A stretch of DNA of 64,000 nucleotides from G965279355 sp965279355 (GTDB taxonomy: Bacteria; Pseudomonadota; Alphaproteobacteria; CACIAM-22H2): positions 3,720,001 through 3,784,000 of the forward strand of contig OZ257155.1 in assembly GCA_965279355.1 (NCBI GenBank). The letters run 5' to 3'. Every line of letters starts with the position of its first letter. The first letter of the stretch is position 1. Both the position numbers and the translations under genes were made by a program. Shown here in pieces: positions 33,896 to 42,867 of this stretch. Under the pieces are notes generated by a model. The model was given only the letters and a program-made list of their open reading frames with translations. It did not search any database and was not told the DNA's origin.

Positions 33896-35545
33896 GTGGC
33901 CGATAACTACACGGTTGCGGATCTGGTTGCGGAATTCATCGCCGCCTGCGGCGTGCGCACCGCATTCGGTGTCGGGTCCGTTCACAATCTGCCGATGCTC
34001 GATGCGATCGGCCGCCGCAACGCGGTGCGCTTCGTGCCCGCGCGCGGCGAAATGGGCGCTGCGCATATGGCCGATGGCTATGCGCGCTCGACAGGCGAGC
34101 TTGGCGTCGTCATCAGCAGCACCGGACCCGGTGCGGCCAATGCGGTCGGCGGGTTGATCGAAGCGCGGATGGCGGGAACGCCGCTGCTGCACATCGCCAG
34201 CCAGTCGGTGAGCAAATATATCGACCGGGAATCCGGCACCGTCCACGATCCCGTCGATCAGCTTGGCATGCTGCGGAGCGTATCGAAGGCCGCGCATCGT
34301 GTGCGCGCGGCCAATCATGTGATCGGCATCCTGACCCGCGCCGCGACCGAGGCGCTGACCGCGCCGACCGGCCCCGTCAGTGTTGAAATTCCCATCGATG
34401 TTCAGCGGATGCAGATTGCGCGTCCGGCGACGCTCGATAACCTGACGATCCGCCCGCCGAAACCGCAGGCGCCGACCGAGGCCGACCTGAACGAACTCGT
34501 GGCGCGGGTTCAGGCCGCGAAGCGACCTGTGATCTATCTTGGCTCCGGCGGCCGCGACGCGGGTAAAGCGGTACATGCCCTGCTCGACATGGGTTTTGGC
34601 ATGGTCGCAAGCTGGAAGGGCCGGGGCGTGGTTCCCGACGACCATCCCATGAACATGTCGGGCCTGCAGGGGAACGGCATCAAGTCGATCCAGGAATTCT
34701 ACAAGACCGTCGACCTGATGCTGGTCGTCGGCGCGCGGATCCGCGGTCACGAGCTTGGCGAATTTGCGGTAGAGCTGCCGGAAAACATCGTGCAGATCGA
34801 TGCGGATTCGCTGGCCAACGGCCGCACGCATGCCGCGCGCTATTTCGTCTGCGCGGATGCGGAACAGACGCTGGATGCGCTGGTCGCCCGCCTCGGCAAG
34901 AAGACGGTCGACAGCGCGTTCCCCGCGGAGTTCAAGAAACTGAAGCAGGCGGCGTGGGCGGAGTTCCTGGGATCGCTCGGCATCTACGGCACGTTCATGG
35001 CGCAGCTTCAGAAGGCGATGCCGTCGGACACGATCTTTGCCCGCGACATTACACAGAGCACCTCGACCTGGGCGAACCGCATCTACACGCTGCAGTCGCC
35101 CCGCGAGAACGTCTATCCCGTCAGTGCCGGCATCGGGCAAGGTCTGCCGCTCGCCATCGGCGCCGCGACATCGGGACGCAAGACGCTACTGATCACGGGC
35201 GATGGCGGCTTCATCCTGAATTTCGGTGAGCTATGGACCGCGATCCAGGAAAAACTCGATCTCACCATCGTGGTGATGAACGATGCCGGATATGGCGTGA
35301 TCAAGAAGCTGCAGAACAGCCTGCATGGCGGCCGCAACTACTTTGCCGATCTGGTCGGCCCGGATCTTGGCGAACTCGCCCGCATCTCGAAGTTGGGCTT
35401 CTGGAAATGCAGCAAGGCGGATACATTCGGTAGTACGGTTGCCGAAGCCCTGAAGCATCCCGGCCCCAACATCGTCGAAGTCGACATGGCGGCGATCGGC
35501 GAATTTGACAACTACTTCCCGTTCCAGGGGGCGCCCAAGACATGA
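33896..35545 (+). CDS. Thiamine-diphosphate-dependent enzyme (acetolactate synthase-like)
   Basis: This 549-residue protein has three domains. The N-terminal PYR domain has catalytic Glu52 in ARGEMGAAHMADGYAR. The central domain covers about residues 190-330. The C-terminal PP domain has GDG at 435-437 in ITGDGGFILNFGEL, with VVMNDAGYGVI completing the ThDP/Mg site. Translation starts at GTG after AAGGGGC. Possible reactions are 2-keto acid decarboxylation, carboligation, or cleavage of an acyl-CoA such as oxalyl- or 2-hydroxyacyl-CoA. The CoA-transferases on both sides make a CoA-ester or a keto acid from the enolase-superfamily dehydratases likely substrates. Confidence 0.92.
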   Translation: MADNYTVADLVAEFIAACGVRTAFGVGSVHNLPMLDAIGRRNAVRFVPARGEMGAAHMADGYARSTGELGVVISSTGPGAANAVGGLIEARMAGTPLLHIASQSVSKYIDRESGTVHDPVDQLGMLRSVSKAAHRVRAANHVIGILTRAATEALTAPTGPVSVEIPIDVQRMQIARPATLDNLTIRPPKPQAPTEADLNELVARVQAAKRPVIYLGSGGRDAGKAVHALLDMGFGMVASWKGRGVVPDDHPMNMSGLQGNGIKSIQEFYKTVDLMLVVGARIRGHELGEFAVELPENIVQIDADSLANGRTHAARYFVCADAEQTLDALVARLGKKTVDSAFPAEFKKLKQAAWAEFLGSLGIYGTFMAQLQKAMPSDTIFARDITQSTSTWANRIYTLQSPRENVYPVSAGIGQGLPLAIGAATSGRKTLLITGDGGFILNFGELWTAIQEKLDLTIVVMNDAGYGVIKKLQNSLHGGRNYFADLVGPDLGELARISKLGFWKCSKADTFGSTVAEALKHPGPNIVEVDMAAIGEFDNYFPFQGAPKT

Positions 35546-36684
35546 AGATCACCCGCGTTTCCGTGCGGGGCTATCGCCTGCCGCTGCGCGAGAAGCTGAT
35601 CTCCGCCAGCGTCACGATGACGCATCGCGAGCTGGTGTTGGTCGAGATCGAGACGGATGCCGGCATCACCGGCATCGGCTGGTCGACGACGGCCGGCGTC
35701 GGCGGCATGGCGGCCAAGGCGCTGATCGAAGCCTATCTGGCGCCGACCCTGACCGGCGACGACCCGCGCAATGTTGAGCGAATCTGGCGAAAGTTGTGGA
35801 AGGAGTGTCACGCGGCAGGGCCGGGCGGCATCACTACCCTCGCTATTGCCGCGATCGACATCGCGCTCTGGGACATCAAGGCCAAGGCGGTCGGCGAACC
35901 GCTCCACCGTTTGCTCGGTGGTGCGCGCCAATCCGTGACCGTCTATGCCAGCGCCATCAACCTGCATCTCACCCAGGAGCAGCTGGTCGCGCAGGTGAAG
36001 GACCATCTGTCGCAGGGTTACCGGCAATTCAAGCTGAAGATCGGCAAGCCCGATCTGCTGGAAGATCTCGATCGCTGCCGCGCAGTGCGCGAAGCGATCG
36101 GCAGCAGCTGCGTGATCATGCTCGACGCCAACCAGAAATGGAATATCGGCGAAGCGATCCAGCGCTGCGGTCTCCTGTCGCAGGTGTCGCCGATGTTCAT
36201 CGAAGAACCGCTGCTGTCGGACGATGTCCACGGCCATCGCAAGCTGCGCGACGCCACCGGCGTGCCGATCGCGCTCGGCGAGCAGCTTTGCAACCGCTAT
36301 GACTTCTGGAACTATGTGCGCGACGACGCGGCGGATTATCTTCAGCCCGATATCTGGAAGGTCGGCGGCGTCACCGAGTTCATGAAGATCGTGGCGCTGG
36401 GCGCCGCGTCAAATATCGATATCTCGCCGCATGCGTCGCTGGAACTGTCGCAGCATCTTGCGGCCGCCGCGCCCAACGCGCTGCATATCGAGAATATCTT
36501 CGGCCTCAATCTCTTCGATTTCGGTGCCACGGCGAAGCCGATGGCGGTCTCTGAGGGCCGGGTGACGCTGACCGACGCGCCGGGTCATGGCGTCATCTTC
36601 GACGGCCCATCTCTGGTTGCCGTCAACGAGGTTCAGCCCGGTCGCGCTATCGACCGTCAGCCGCTGTATCGCGGGGACAGCTGA
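35542..36684 (+). CDS. Mandelate racemase/muconate lactonizing-family enzyme 3
   Basis: This 380-residue enolase-superfamily enzyme has the full two-base set: K-x-K in RQFKLKIGKPD, metal acids in IMLDANQKW, MFIEEPLLSDD and ALGEQLCN, and His in ISPHASLELS. It overlaps the ThDP enzyme gene by four bases. The pattern matches racemase and acid-sugar dehydratase groups more than muconate cycloisomerase. In the island it could make the 2-keto acid or epimer that feeds the ThDP enzyme. Confidence 0.92.
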   Translation: MKITRVSVRGYRLPLREKLISASVTMTHRELVLVEIETDAGITGIGWSTTAGVGGMAAKALIEAYLAPTLTGDDPRNVERIWRKLWKECHAAGPGGITTLAIAAIDIALWDIKAKAVGEPLHRLLGGARQSVTVYASAINLHLTQEQLVAQVKDHLSQGYRQFKLKIGKPDLLEDLDRCRAVREAIGSSCVIMLDANQKWNIGEAIQRCGLLSQVSPMFIEEPLLSDDVHGHRKLRDATGVPIALGEQLCNRYDFWNYVRDDAADYLQPDIWKVGGVTEFMKIVALGAASNIDISPHASLELSQHLAAAAPNALHIENIFGLNLFDFGATAKPMAVSEGRVTLTDAPGHGVIFDGPSLVAVNEVQPGRAIDRQPLYRGDS

Positions 36685-36694
36685 GGTCGCGGCT

Positions 36695-37909
36695 ATGGCA
36701 CAGGAGCCGCGACCCTTCGAAGGCGTAAAGGTCATCGACCTGACGCATGTGCTGGCTGGTCCGTTTGCGACGTATCAGCTGGCGGTGCTTGGCGCCGATG
36801 TCATCAAGATTGAGATGCCGCACGATCCCGATCAGACGCGGCTACTCGGCGCGGACCGGGAACTCAGTCGCGCCAAGATGGGCACCTTTTTTCTGTCCCA
36901 GGGGTCGAACAAGCGGTCGATGACCGTCGATCTCAAAACCGAGGCGGGCCGGGAGATCCTGCGCCGTCTGGTGAAAAATGCCGACGTGCTGGTTGAGAAT
37001 TACCGGCCGGGTGCGATGAAGGCGTTGGGCCTTGGCTACAACGACCTTTCTAGGGTCAATCCCAAGCTGATCTACGCCTCGATGTCGGCATTCGGTCAGG
37101 ACGGGCCACGCAGCACGCAGACGGCCTATGACCCGAATATCCAGGCGACGTCGGGCATCATGGCGGCAACCGGTACGCCGGAGACGGCACCGATCAAGAT
37201 CGGCACCTCTGCAATCGACTACGCAAGCGGGACGATGGGGGCTTTCGCGCTCGCGTCGGCACTCTATCAGCGCGAAAGAACCGGCCGGGGCCAGCATATC
37301 GACATGGCAATGTTCGATGTGGCGCTGCTGCTGATGAGTTCCCATCTCGCCGGTTATCTGCGCAACGGATCGCACCCCAAGCCCAACGGCAATCATCATG
37401 AAGTGTCGACCAATCGCCTCTATCAGGCGAAGGACGCATTGATCCAGCTTGCAGCCAGCAATCTCAGGCAGCAGAAGCGCTTGTGGAAGGTGCTGGGTCG
37501 GCCGGAGCTGGCCAAGAACACCAACGAAGAGCGCCGGGCGGACTTCGTGCGCGAGGTCGAGACGCTGACCGAGATCATGAAGACCCGGACAGCGGCGGAG
37601 TGGGAGGATTTTCTGCAGAATAACCACGTTCCGGCAACGCGCGTCCGGCCGATGTCAGAGGCGCTCGCCGACCCACAGCTCAAAACGCGCGATCTCATCC
37701 ATAAATTCGACGGCGCACCCGGCGTGTCCGGCCCCTTCAGCGTGCCTGTCGCGGCGTTCAAGCTGGCCCATGGCGGGGCCCGCATTGACACGCCCCCGCC
37801 GCTGTTCGGCCAGCATAATGAGGAGGTGCTGCACGAGATCGGCTACAGCGCCGAGGACATCAGCCGCCTGCGCGCCGACAAGGTGATCGGCTCGGGAGAC
37901 GAGCCATGA
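36695..37909 (+). CDS. CaiB/BaiF family III CoA-transferase
   Basis: This 404-residue CoA-transferase begins at the ATG giving MAQEPRPFEGVKVIDL, 10 bases after the previous stop. The typical segments VLAGPFATYQLAVLGADVIK, KRSMTVDLKTEAGREIL and VENYRPGAMKALGLGY are present, with catalytic Asp175 in AIDYASGTMGA. It is the second CaiB-type gene of the island, so two acids or two directions of CoA transfer may be handled. It overlaps the following cysteine hydrolase by four bases. Confidence 0.93.
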   Translation: MAQEPRPFEGVKVIDLTHVLAGPFATYQLAVLGADVIKIEMPHDPDQTRLLGADRELSRAKMGTFFLSQGSNKRSMTVDLKTEAGREILRRLVKNADVLVENYRPGAMKALGLGYNDLSRVNPKLIYASMSAFGQDGPRSTQTAYDPNIQATSGIMAATGTPETAPIKIGTSAIDYASGTMGAFALASALYQRERTGRGQHIDMAMFDVALLLMSSHLAGYLRNGSHPKPNGNHHEVSTNRLYQAKDALIQLAASNLRQQKRLWKVLGRPELAKNTNEERRADFVREVETLTEIMKTRTAAEWEDFLQNNHVPATRVRPMSEALADPQLKTRDLIHKFDGAPGVSGPFSVPVAAFKLAHGGARIDTPPPLFGQHNEEVLHEIGYSAEDISRLRADKVIGSGDEP

Positions 37910-38574
37910 CGCCCTATTCGTTTCCGCAATATGTGATCGACCGCGTCATGGCCAAGCGCGGGCGCCTCAACGTCTACGACCATTTCGATGCGAAAAAGAC
38001 GGCGCTGCTCGTCGTGGACATGCAGAATTTCTATATCGGCGAAATCGAATCCGTTGTCGGCATCATTCCCAACATCAACCGGATCGCGGCGGAACTGCGC
38101 GCACGCGGCGGCATGGTCGTCTGGCTGGGAATGACGGCGGGCGAGAAGGGCCGGAGTCTGTGGTCCGTCTATCACGACAATTTCTTTACGCCGGAGAAGG
38201 GGCGCAATCACCGCGATCAGCTATCGGTCGGCGATCGGGGCCACGAATTCCATCGCGATCTCGATATCCGCGATGGCGACAAGATCGTCTACAAGTCGCG
38301 GTTCAGCCCGTTCATCGAAGGCGCGTCCAATCTGCGAAGCGTTCTTGAGAGCAGCGGCATCGAGAACCTGATCGTGACCGGCACGGCGACCAACATGTGC
38401 TCGGAATCTACGGCCCGGGACGCGATGATGCTGGACTACAAGGTCGTCATGGTCGCCGATGCCAATGGCGCGCGATATCCCGAGGATCATCTGGCCGGAT
38501 TGACGACGTTCTTCCAGAGCTTCGGTGACGTCCGCAATACCGATGAAGTGATCGATGTCCTGCTCAGCCGCTAA
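37906..38574 (+). CDS. Isochorismatase-family cysteine hydrolase
   Basis: This 222-residue protein has the catalytic triad Asp38 (LLVVDMQNFYIGE), Lys130 (IVYKSRFSPF) and Cys165 (TGTATNMCSESTARDAMM). The family hydrolyses amides such as N-carbamoyl compounds, nicotinamide or biuret-like substrates, and vinyl ethers. It is the last gene of the plus arm of the IclR island and overlaps the CoA-transferase gene by four bases. If the natural substrate is an amide, this enzyme could release the acid for CoA transfer; that is inference. Confidence 0.92.
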   Translation: MTPYSFPQYVIDRVMAKRGRLNVYDHFDAKKTALLVVDMQNFYIGEIESVVGIIPNINRIAAELRARGGMVVWLGMTAGEKGRSLWSVYHDNFFTPEKGRNHRDQLSVGDRGHEFHRDLDIRDGDKIVYKSRFSPFIEGASNLRSVLESSGIENLIVTGTATNMCSESTARDAMMLDYKVVMVADANGARYPEDHLAGLTTFFQSFGDVRNTDEVIDVLLSR

Positions 38575-38596
38575 TCTATCGTGCTGCGCTACGGGT

Positions 38597-39271
38597 CTAT
38601 ATCTCGCGCGGTCCGGGGCCCAGACCGCCGATCACCATGATGAAGAGCTGCCGCAGGCGCTCGATCCCGTCATCCGCGTCAGGGTGCCGGTCCTCTAGCC
38701 AGGTCTGGGTATGCCCCCAGTGAATCCATTGCAGCGTGCGGGCGATTACATAGCCCTTTTCTTTGGTGGCAAGCCGGCCTTCCGCCTTTAGCTCGTCGAT
38801 GAGTTGGCCGATTGCATCCCGGGTCCGTTCGATCCGCATGAAAACGCGGCGCGCCTCCGGCCCCAGCTTTTCGTGCTGTTCATCCTGAAAGAGGAAAATC
38901 TCGCGCAACCCGTGGCGGCCGATCGCAACGTTGCGGCTGAAATACCGATAGAGCGGCCGGAGCAGTTCGAGGAGCTGCTCAATGAAAGGGCTATCCAGAG
39001 AAAGCTTCTCCGCACTGGCTTCCACCAGCGCATCGAGATCGTCGTTCATGACCATGAACAGAAGATCGCGTTTTTCCGGCGCATAGATAAAGAGGGTGCC
39101 GATCGCGACACCGGCGCGCGCAGCGATCTCGCGCGTGGTTGCGTTGTCGTACCCCTGTTTCCGGAGGACTTCGCGCGCGGCTTCCGTGAGACGGCGCCGC
39201 CGCTCGAACTTACCCTGTTCCCGTAATCCCGATTTTTTCAGGGACGGTTTCGATGTTTTTCTTTTGGCCAA
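38597..39271 (-). CDS. TetR-family transcriptional regulator
   Basis: This 224-residue regulator has an N-terminal helix-turn-helix, RRRRLTEAAREVLRKQGYDN followed by ATTREIAARAGVAIGTLFIY, near residues 24-63. The ligand domain is all-helical. It starts at TTG with GGAG upstream; no nearby in-frame ATG fits. It is convergent with the IclR island and divergent from the CocE-type hydrolase gene at 39412. The 140-base divergent region holds a 24-bp perfect palindrome at 39350-39373, its likely operator. Confidence 0.92.
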   Translation of the reverse strand: MAKRKTSKPSLKKSGLREQGKFERRRRLTEAAREVLRKQGYDNATTREIAARAGVAIGTLFIYAPEKRDLLFMVMNDDLDALVEASAEKLSLDSPFIEQLLELLRPLYRYFSRNVAIGRHGLREIFLFQDEQHEKLGPEARRVFMRIERTRDAIGQLIDELKAEGRLATKEKGYVIARTLQWIHWGHTQTWLEDRHPDADDGIERLRQLFIMVIGGLGPGPREI

Positions 39272-39296
39272 GGAAACTCCAACCCGCCCGCATCGG

Positions 39297-39314
39297 TAAC
39301 CAATTGAACGGTTA
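39297..39314. promoter_or_regulatory. Minor inverted repeat near TetR start
   Basis: TAACC at 39297-39301 and GGTTA at 39310-39314 form an inverted repeat spanning 18 bases, 26 bases upstream of the TetR start codon. It might be a second, weaker binding site; the sequence is unrelated to the main palindrome at 39350. Confidence 0.25.
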
Positions 39315-39349
39315 ATAATAGCAGGGGGTAAAGCGCTTGACGCCGTTTT

Positions 39350-39373
39350 TAAAAATGAGCATGCTCATTTTTA
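39350..39373. promoter_or_regulatory. 24-bp palindrome, candidate TetR operator
   Basis: A perfect 24-base palindrome with half-site TAAAAATGAGCA, centred between 39361 and 39362. It lies 38 bases upstream of the hydrolase GTG and 79 bases upstream of the TetR start. TTGACG at 39337-39342 just precedes it and could be a promoter element. The length and symmetry suit a TetR dimer. Confidence 0.65.
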
Positions 39374-39411
39374 GCCCGGATATAAGATAACGCGGGAAGT
39401 GAGGGAACGCC

Positions 39412-41115
39412 GTGTCAGATCACGCTGCACATCGCGCGACATCTTTGTCTGGCCTGAACGAGGCCGATGCCAAGTATGGCATGCACGTCGACAAGGACGT
39501 GTTCGTCACCATGCGCGATGGCGTGCGGATCGCCTTGCGGATCTACCGGCCCGATGGTCCGGGCCCGTTCCCCACCCTGTTTGCAGCCTCGCCCTATCAG
39601 TTCGACACCGATCCGCTGCCGCATAGCGGCCTGTTCCTGTGGCATGAGATCGGCCCCGTCGAATGGTATGTGCGCAAACACGGTTATGCCTATGTTCATG
39701 CCGATGTCCGCGGCAGCGGCCGGTCGGAAGGCAACTACGGGCTGCTGTCGCCTGACGAAAGCCGCGATCTCTACGAAATCGTCCAATGGATTGGCGGCCA
39801 GAGCTGGTCCAACGGGCGCGTCGGCGGTATCGGCCAGTCCTATTACGCCTGGTCGCAGTGGTTCATGGGAATCCAGAATCCGCCGGCACTGAAATGCATC
39901 GCTCCGTTCGACGGCTGCACCGACATGTATCGCGATACGGCGTATTGCGGCGGCATCTACGGAGAGTTCCTGGCCTGGTGGTACAACCTCATCCGCGCCA
40001 ACAATCTGCATCGCGCGGCCAACGCACCCGGCCGGATGATGTCCACGGATATGGCCAGCGAGATCATTAGTCATCAGACCTACGACAGTTTCTGGAAAGA
40101 CCGCTCTGCGATGGAGCGGATCAAGGACATCAAGGTACCGATCTTCTCGATCGGGCACTGGGGCAAGATCGACCTGCATCTCCGCGGCAACATCATGGGC
40201 TATGAGGGCGCGACCGCGCCGAAGAAGCTGCTGGTCACGGGCCGCAAGGACGTCTTCGAGGTTCATGAACTCTTCAACAACATCGAGTTCCACGAACAGG
40301 AACTGCTCCCGTTTTACGATCAGCATCTGAAGGAGCAGAAAACCGGCTTCGAGGATCGCGCACCCGTGCGGCTCTATGTCCGTGGCCGCGATGCGTACCG
40401 CGAAGAGCAGCAATGGCCGCCGGTCAAGATGTCGCTGGTGCCGTACTATCTCAGCGCCGGAACGACCTCCAGCGTCACGTCGCTCAATGACGGCACGCTG
40501 ACCGAAAAAGCCGAAGGCAGCGGTGCGGGGCAGACCAGTTACAGCTATCCGGACCCGCGCTGGAAGCTGGGCACGGTTGTTCCCGGCAAGGGCGGCCTCG
40601 ATCCGGTCGCCGGCGCCCTAACATTCACCACGCCGCCCCTGACAAGCGACCTTGAGGTCGCCGGGCCGATGGTGTTGGAGCTCTTTGCCTCGTCGACCGC
40701 AATCGATACCGATTTCTTCGTGAAGGTTTCCGACCAGCATCCGCAGGATGAGGCGGAGAAGAAGTCTGGTCGTCAGCCGCAATCCGTGGTCGTCACCAAG
40801 GGGTGGCTTAGGGCCTCGCATCGCGCCAAAGACGAGGCGAAGAGCCGCCCGTGGCAGCCAGTCCATACCCATACCGACCCGCAGCCTTTGGAGCCCGGGC
40901 GTGTCTATAAATTCGAGATCGAGGTGATGCCGTGCGCGTACCGGTTCCGCAAGGGGCACCGGATCCGTCTTGAGATCGTAAACGGCGACTCACCGATCAC
41001 CGAAGGCCTCTTCACCCACCTGTACCACTGGTACAAGGTCGGCACCGACACGATCCATCACGGCGCAAGCTACCCGTCGCGCCTGCTGGTGCCGGTTGTG
41101 CCCCTGGAGGGATGA
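39412..41115 (+). CDS. CocE/NonD-family (X-Pro dipeptidyl-peptidase S15) hydrolase
   Basis: This 567-residue cytoplasmic alpha/beta hydrolase has no signal peptide and starts at GTG after GAGGGA. The N-terminal catalytic domain carries the S15 motif HADVRGSGRSEG near residue 96 and the nucleophile Ser143 in GGIGQSYYAWSQW. The C-terminal jelly-roll domain (from about residue 395) has LTSDLEVAGPMVLELFASS and YRFRKGHRIRLEIVNGDSP. Family members hydrolyse esters (cocaine esterase), beta-lactam esters or amides. Its position beside TetR and before TRAP and ring-oxidation genes suggests that it releases an acid that is then degraded. Confidence 0.9.
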   Translation: MSDHAAHRATSLSGLNEADAKYGMHVDKDVFVTMRDGVRIALRIYRPDGPGPFPTLFAASPYQFDTDPLPHSGLFLWHEIGPVEWYVRKHGYAYVHADVRGSGRSEGNYGLLSPDESRDLYEIVQWIGGQSWSNGRVGGIGQSYYAWSQWFMGIQNPPALKCIAPFDGCTDMYRDTAYCGGIYGEFLAWWYNLIRANNLHRAANAPGRMMSTDMASEIISHQTYDSFWKDRSAMERIKDIKVPIFSIGHWGKIDLHLRGNIMGYEGATAPKKLLVTGRKDVFEVHELFNNIEFHEQELLPFYDQHLKEQKTGFEDRAPVRLYVRGRDAYREEQQWPPVKMSLVPYYLSAGTTSSVTSLNDGTLTEKAEGSGAGQTSYSYPDPRWKLGTVVPGKGGLDPVAGALTFTTPPLTSDLEVAGPMVLELFASSTAIDTDFFVKVSDQHPQDEAEKKSGRQPQSVVVTKGWLRASHRAKDEAKSRPWQPVHTHTDPQPLEPGRVYKFEIEVMPCAYRFRKGHRIRLEIVNGDSPITEGLFTHLYHWYKVGTDTIHHGASYPSRLLVPVVPLEG

Positions 41116-41215
41116 AGTCTGCGGGGTTGGAGATCGAACCATCTCCGTGATTGCTCTGCCTGCCGCACATGGTAGGCTCAGGTAACATCAGAAAAACATA
41201 TTAAGGGAGGAACCA

Positions 41216-42274
41216 ATGATCATCCGGACTACGCTCGCCGCAAGCCTGCTCGCCCTTGCGTCTTTTCCAGCCTCGGCAACAACTTACAAGCTGACGATGG
41301 TCGCGGCCCCGCCGCCGACGGTGACCCCGACGCAGCTCACCAAGGACTTCTTTGTTCCCGAAGTCGCCAAGCGCGTCGAAGCCGCGGGTCGTGGCGACAA
41401 GATCGAGTGGACCGAGGCGTATTCTCAGACGCTCGCCAAGTTCACCGAGACCCTTGAGACCGTTGAGGAAGGCATCGCTCATTTTGGTGTCCAGGTGAAG
41501 CTGTTCGAGGAGGCCAAACTGCCGCTTGAACAGTATGCGGCGTCGATTCCGTTCGGTCCGGCCGATATGACCAAACTGCTGGCAATCGACAAGAGGGTGC
41601 GGGCTCAGGTTCCGGAAATGAACGCGCACTTCCTGAAATACAATCAGGTGACGCTCGCCAACGCTTCCGAAATCAGCATGCACATGTTCACCAAGTTCCC
41701 GCTGACCAAGGTTGAGGACCTGAAGGGCCGCAAGATCGGCGCCTCGGGCACGCTGGGTCAGTTGATGCGCGGGACCGGTGCTGTGCTTGTGACCGCCAGC
41801 ATGCAGAGCGCCTATACCGATCTGTCTAACGGCCTGTACGAGGGATACACGACGGGCGAGAGTCTGGCGTTCCCCTACAAGATTCATCAGGCGGCGCCGT
41901 ATTTCACCAAGATGGATTTCGGCGGCACGATGACGTGCGGAATCACCGTCAATAAGAAGACCTGGGACGCTTTGCCCGAATACATCAGGACGATCGTCCA
42001 GGAGGTCGCGCTGGAATGGGAGAAGCGCTACATCGTAGTCAGCGAAGGCAAGAACAAGGCGATGACCGAGCTGATGCTGAAGGAAGGTTTGAAAGCCTCC
42101 GTCATGCCGGCTGAGGAGCGGAAGAAGTGGGCGATGGCGATGCCAAACGTCGCCAAGGAATGGGCGTCGGCCGTCGACAAGCAGGGCCTGCCGGGGACCA
42201 AGATCCTCACCGTGTTCATGAATGAGATGCGCAACTCGGGCGAGACCGTGCTGCGCGACTGGGACAAGGAATAA
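41216..42274 (+). CDS. dctP: TRAP transporter periplasmic receptor (DctP)
   Basis: This 352-residue secreted receptor has a signal peptide (IIRTTLAASLLALASFPASA) and a very strong GGGAGGA ribosome site. The mature part has the DctP fold marks TLAKFTETLETVEEGIAHFG, LTKVEDLKGRKIGASGTLGQ and SAYTDLSNGLYEGYTTGES. DctQ and DctM genes follow in order, so this is a complete TRAP importer for an organic acid or zwitterion. Confidence 0.92.
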   Translation: MIIRTTLAASLLALASFPASATTYKLTMVAAPPPTVTPTQLTKDFFVPEVAKRVEAAGRGDKIEWTEAYSQTLAKFTETLETVEEGIAHFGVQVKLFEEAKLPLEQYAASIPFGPADMTKLLAIDKRVRAQVPEMNAHFLKYNQVTLANASEISMHMFTKFPLTKVEDLKGRKIGASGTLGQLMRGTGAVLVTASMQSAYTDLSNGLYEGYTTGESLAFPYKIHQAAPYFTKMDFGGTMTCGITVNKKTWDALPEYIRTIVQEVALEWEKRYIVVSEGKNKAMTELMLKEGLKASVMPAEERKKWAMAMPNVAKEWASAVDKQGLPGTKILTVFMNEMRNSGETVLRDWDKE

Positions 42275-42321
42275 CGGCGGCGTTCAAGCCGGCCGGTCAG
42301 CGGCGATAGGGGAGGCGCCGG

Positions 42322-42867
42322 ATGAAGGCGGTGCTCAAGATATTCGACGGGTTCGTGCGTTGCATGAATGCCGCCGGATCACTGTGGATTTTGCTGGTGA
42401 CGGTGCTCATCAACACGGACGTGATTGCGCGTTTCCTGTTCAATGAGCCCGTGCGCGGCGTGCCGCTCGTGATCACGATGTCCCTGATCGCCATCGTCTT
42501 CCTGCAGCTTCCCGATGCGTTGCTGGCCGGACGCTTGACTCGTAACGACACGGTGATCGGCGCGCTCCTGTTGAGCGTGCCGAAAATCGGACATGCCGTG
42601 CAGGCGCTTTACCATGCAGCGGGTGTGTTGCTTATGGTGCTGCTGATTCAGTTTTCGACGCCGCTGTTCCAGAAAGCCTGGGACAGCAACGCATTTCTCG
42701 GGAGTCGCGGCGATTTCACGCTTCCGGAATGGCCGTTCAAGCTTCTGATTGTCGTCGGGTCGGTTGCCGTTGGCCTGCAGTTCCTCCGGCTCATGTGGCT
42801 CGATTTACGCGCTATATCAGGCAAATCGAATGAGGGGCTCGTGGGCTCCGCGAGTCCACACGAATGA
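42322..42867 (+). CDS. dctQ: TRAP transporter small permease (DctQ)
   Basis: This 181-residue membrane protein has four hydrophobic segments. LLVTVLINTDVIARFLFNEP near residues 22-41 followed by VRGVPL carries the family RxxFNxPxxG pattern. GGGGAGG precedes the ATG. It overlaps the DctM gene by four bases (ATGA) and assembles with it in the inner membrane. Confidence 0.92.
   Translation: MKAVLKIFDGFVRCMNAAGSLWILLVTVLINTDVIARFLFNEPVRGVPLVITMSLIAIVFLQLPDALLAGRLTRNDTVIGALLLSVPKIGHAVQALYHAAGVLLMVLLIQFSTPLFQKAWDSNAFLGSRGDFTLPEWPFKLLIVVGSVAVGLQFLRLMWLDLRAISGKSNEGLVGSASPHE

Noticed and set aside
32712..35545. Oxalate catabolism (formyl-CoA transferase plus oxalyl-CoA decarboxylase)
   Set aside because: CaiB-type and ThDP genes are adjacent, but a second CaiB, enolase-superfamily enzymes, ALDH and a thiolase-like/DUF35 pair do not belong to that pathway, and I see no residue evidence for oxalyl-CoA specificity.
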